Source: Zerene cesonia
Lineage: Eukaryota; Arthropoda; Insecta; Lepidoptera; Pieridae
NCBI RefSeq assembly: GCF_012273895.1
Contig: NC_052118.1
Location: 4,365,164 to 4,429,163, forward strand
Direction of reading: 5' to 3'
Length of the DNA: 64,000 bases
The notes beneath the pieces are model-generated. The model saw nothing but the letters and a program-made list of their open reading frames with translations. It did not search any database and was not told where the DNA came from. The translations under genes and the position numbers were made by a program. Shown here one piece after another: positions 62,880-64,000 of the stretch (positions within the stretch are counted from its first letter, which is position 1; each line of letters begins with the position of its first letter).

Positions 62880-63879
62880 NNNNNNNNNNNNNNNNNNNNN
62901 NNNNNNNNNNNNNNNNNNNNNNNNNNNNNNNNNNNNNNNNNNNNNNNNNNNNNNNNNNNNNNNNNNNNNNNNNNNNNNNNNNNNNNNNNNNNNNNNNNNN
63001 NNNNNNNNNNNNNNNNNNNNNNNNNNNNNNNNNNNNNNNNNNNNNNNNNNNNNNNNNNNNNNNNNNNNNNNNNNNNNNNNNNNNNNNNNNNNNNNNNNNN
63101 NNNNNNNNNNNNNNNNNNNNNNNNNNNNNNNNNNNNNNNNNNNNNNNNNNNNNNNNNNNNNNNNNNNNNNNNNNNNNNNNNNNNNNNNNNNNNNNNNNNN
63201 NNNNNNNNNNNNNNNNNNNNNNNNNNNNNNNNNNNNNNNNNNNNNNNNNNNNNNNNNNNNNNNNNNNNNNNNNNNNNNNNNNNNNNNNNNNNNNNNNNNN
63301 NNNNNNNNNNNNNNNNNNNNNNNNNNNNNNNNNNNNNNNNNNNNNNNNNNNNNNNNNNNNNNNNNNNNNNNNNNNNNNNNNNNNNNNNNNNNNNNNNNNN
63401 NNNNNNNNNNNNNNNNNNNNNNNNNNNNNNNNNNNNNNNNNNNNNNNNNNNNNNNNNNNNNNNNNNNNNNNNNNNNNNNNNNNNNNNNNNNNNNNNNNNN
63501 NNNNNNNNNNNNNNNNNNNNNNNNNNNNNNNNNNNNNNNNNNNNNNNNNNNNNNNNNNNNNNNNNNNNNNNNNNNNNNNNNNNNNNNNNNNNNNNNNNNN
63601 NNNNNNNNNNNNNNNNNNNNNNNNNNNNNNNNNNNNNNNNNNNNNNNNNNNNNNNNNNNNNNNNNNNNNNNNNNNNNNNNNNNNNNNNNNNNNNNNNNNN
63701 NNNNNNNNNNNNNNNNNNNNNNNNNNNNNNNNNNNNNNNNNNNNNNNNNNNNNNNNNNNNNNNNNNNNNNNNNNNNNNNNNNNNNNNNNNNNNNNNNNNN
63801 NNNNNNNNNNNNNNNNNNNNNNNNNNNNNNNNNNNNNNNNNNNNNNNNNNNNNNNNNNNNNNNNNNNNNNNNNNNNNNN
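62880..63879. other. Assembly gap (1000 N)
   Basis: Exactly 1000 unknown bases, a conventional placeholder length. Frames running across it are meaningless. The 121 bases after it (63880-64000) contain nothing recognisable. Confidence 0.99.
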
Positions 63880-64000
63880 AGCTATCCGATGGCATAAAAA
63901 TCAATTTTACGATTTTTTTTGAGATACCGCTTTTGCGCTTAGCAGGGCAGTATTGTAGATACAATATCAAGTAGAAAACATCCTGAATATTAGAATTCAT

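Noticed and set aside
62813..64000. Long open frames across the 3' end of the window on both strands
   Set aside because: They consist almost wholly of N and are artefacts of translating the gap.
1..64000. CRISPR array, phage or other prokaryote-type system
   Set aside because: No regularly spaced repeats or prokaryotic genes; the whole window is insect nuclear DNA.

Overview
This window is nuclear DNA from an insect, almost certainly a moth or butterfly (Lepidoptera). The evidence is: AT-rich sequence; genes split by many GT-AG introns; protein sequences that read as insect orthologues; and dense lepidopteran-type repeats. The repeats include Helitron-like elements beginning TC..ACTAATATTATAAATG and ending CTAG next to a host T, SINEs ending in (TGA)n-like tails, and 3' ends of the 'CGCTTACCATCAGGCGAACC' type. 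There is no prokaryotic or organellar content. Exon joins were worked out by hand from splice sites and reading phase.

Layout. (1) 705-9865, minus: a multi-exon gene for a protein with five Ig-like domains, whose 3' end lies beyond base 1. (2) 10681-15114, minus: TIPRL (TIP41-like), six exons, complete, 283 codons. (3) 16690-28393, plus: the mitochondrial and peroxisomal fission GTPase Drp1, head-to-head with TIPRL, 685 codons in the basic form plus two possible in-frame 75-nt cassette exons. (4) 31843-53884, minus: gamma-tubulin complex component 2 (GCP2/Grip84), 17 exons including a 9-nt microexon, 848 codons. (5) 44266-47118, plus: a complete TRPA-family channel of the painless type, 950 codons in one coding exon, nested antisense in the 12.7-kb intron 12 of GCP2. 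A probable non-coding 5' exon lies about 7.7 kb upstream inside the same intron. (6) 53885-62879: about 9 kb with no gene I can support, containing repeats, a 378-bp duplication around a 10-N gap and one weak candidate exon. (7) 62880-63879 is an assembly gap (1000 N); 121 bases follow it.

The genes are housekeeping and neuronal genes, not a pathway: PP2A-type phosphatase regulation (TIPRL), organelle division (Drp1), microtubule nucleation (GCP2), sensory cation channel (painless) and an extracellular Ig protein. I see no defence system, CRISPR array or biosynthetic cluster. The most interesting signals are: a cassette exon in Drp1 that matches the vertebrate A-insert in place and motif; a perfect 29-bp hairpin upstream of it; loss of the canonical Ig disulfide in two of the five Ig domains with retention of a second cysteine pair; the GCP2 microexon; an ATGA-overlapping upstream ORF on painless; and a Helitron copy carrying a template-switch palindrome.
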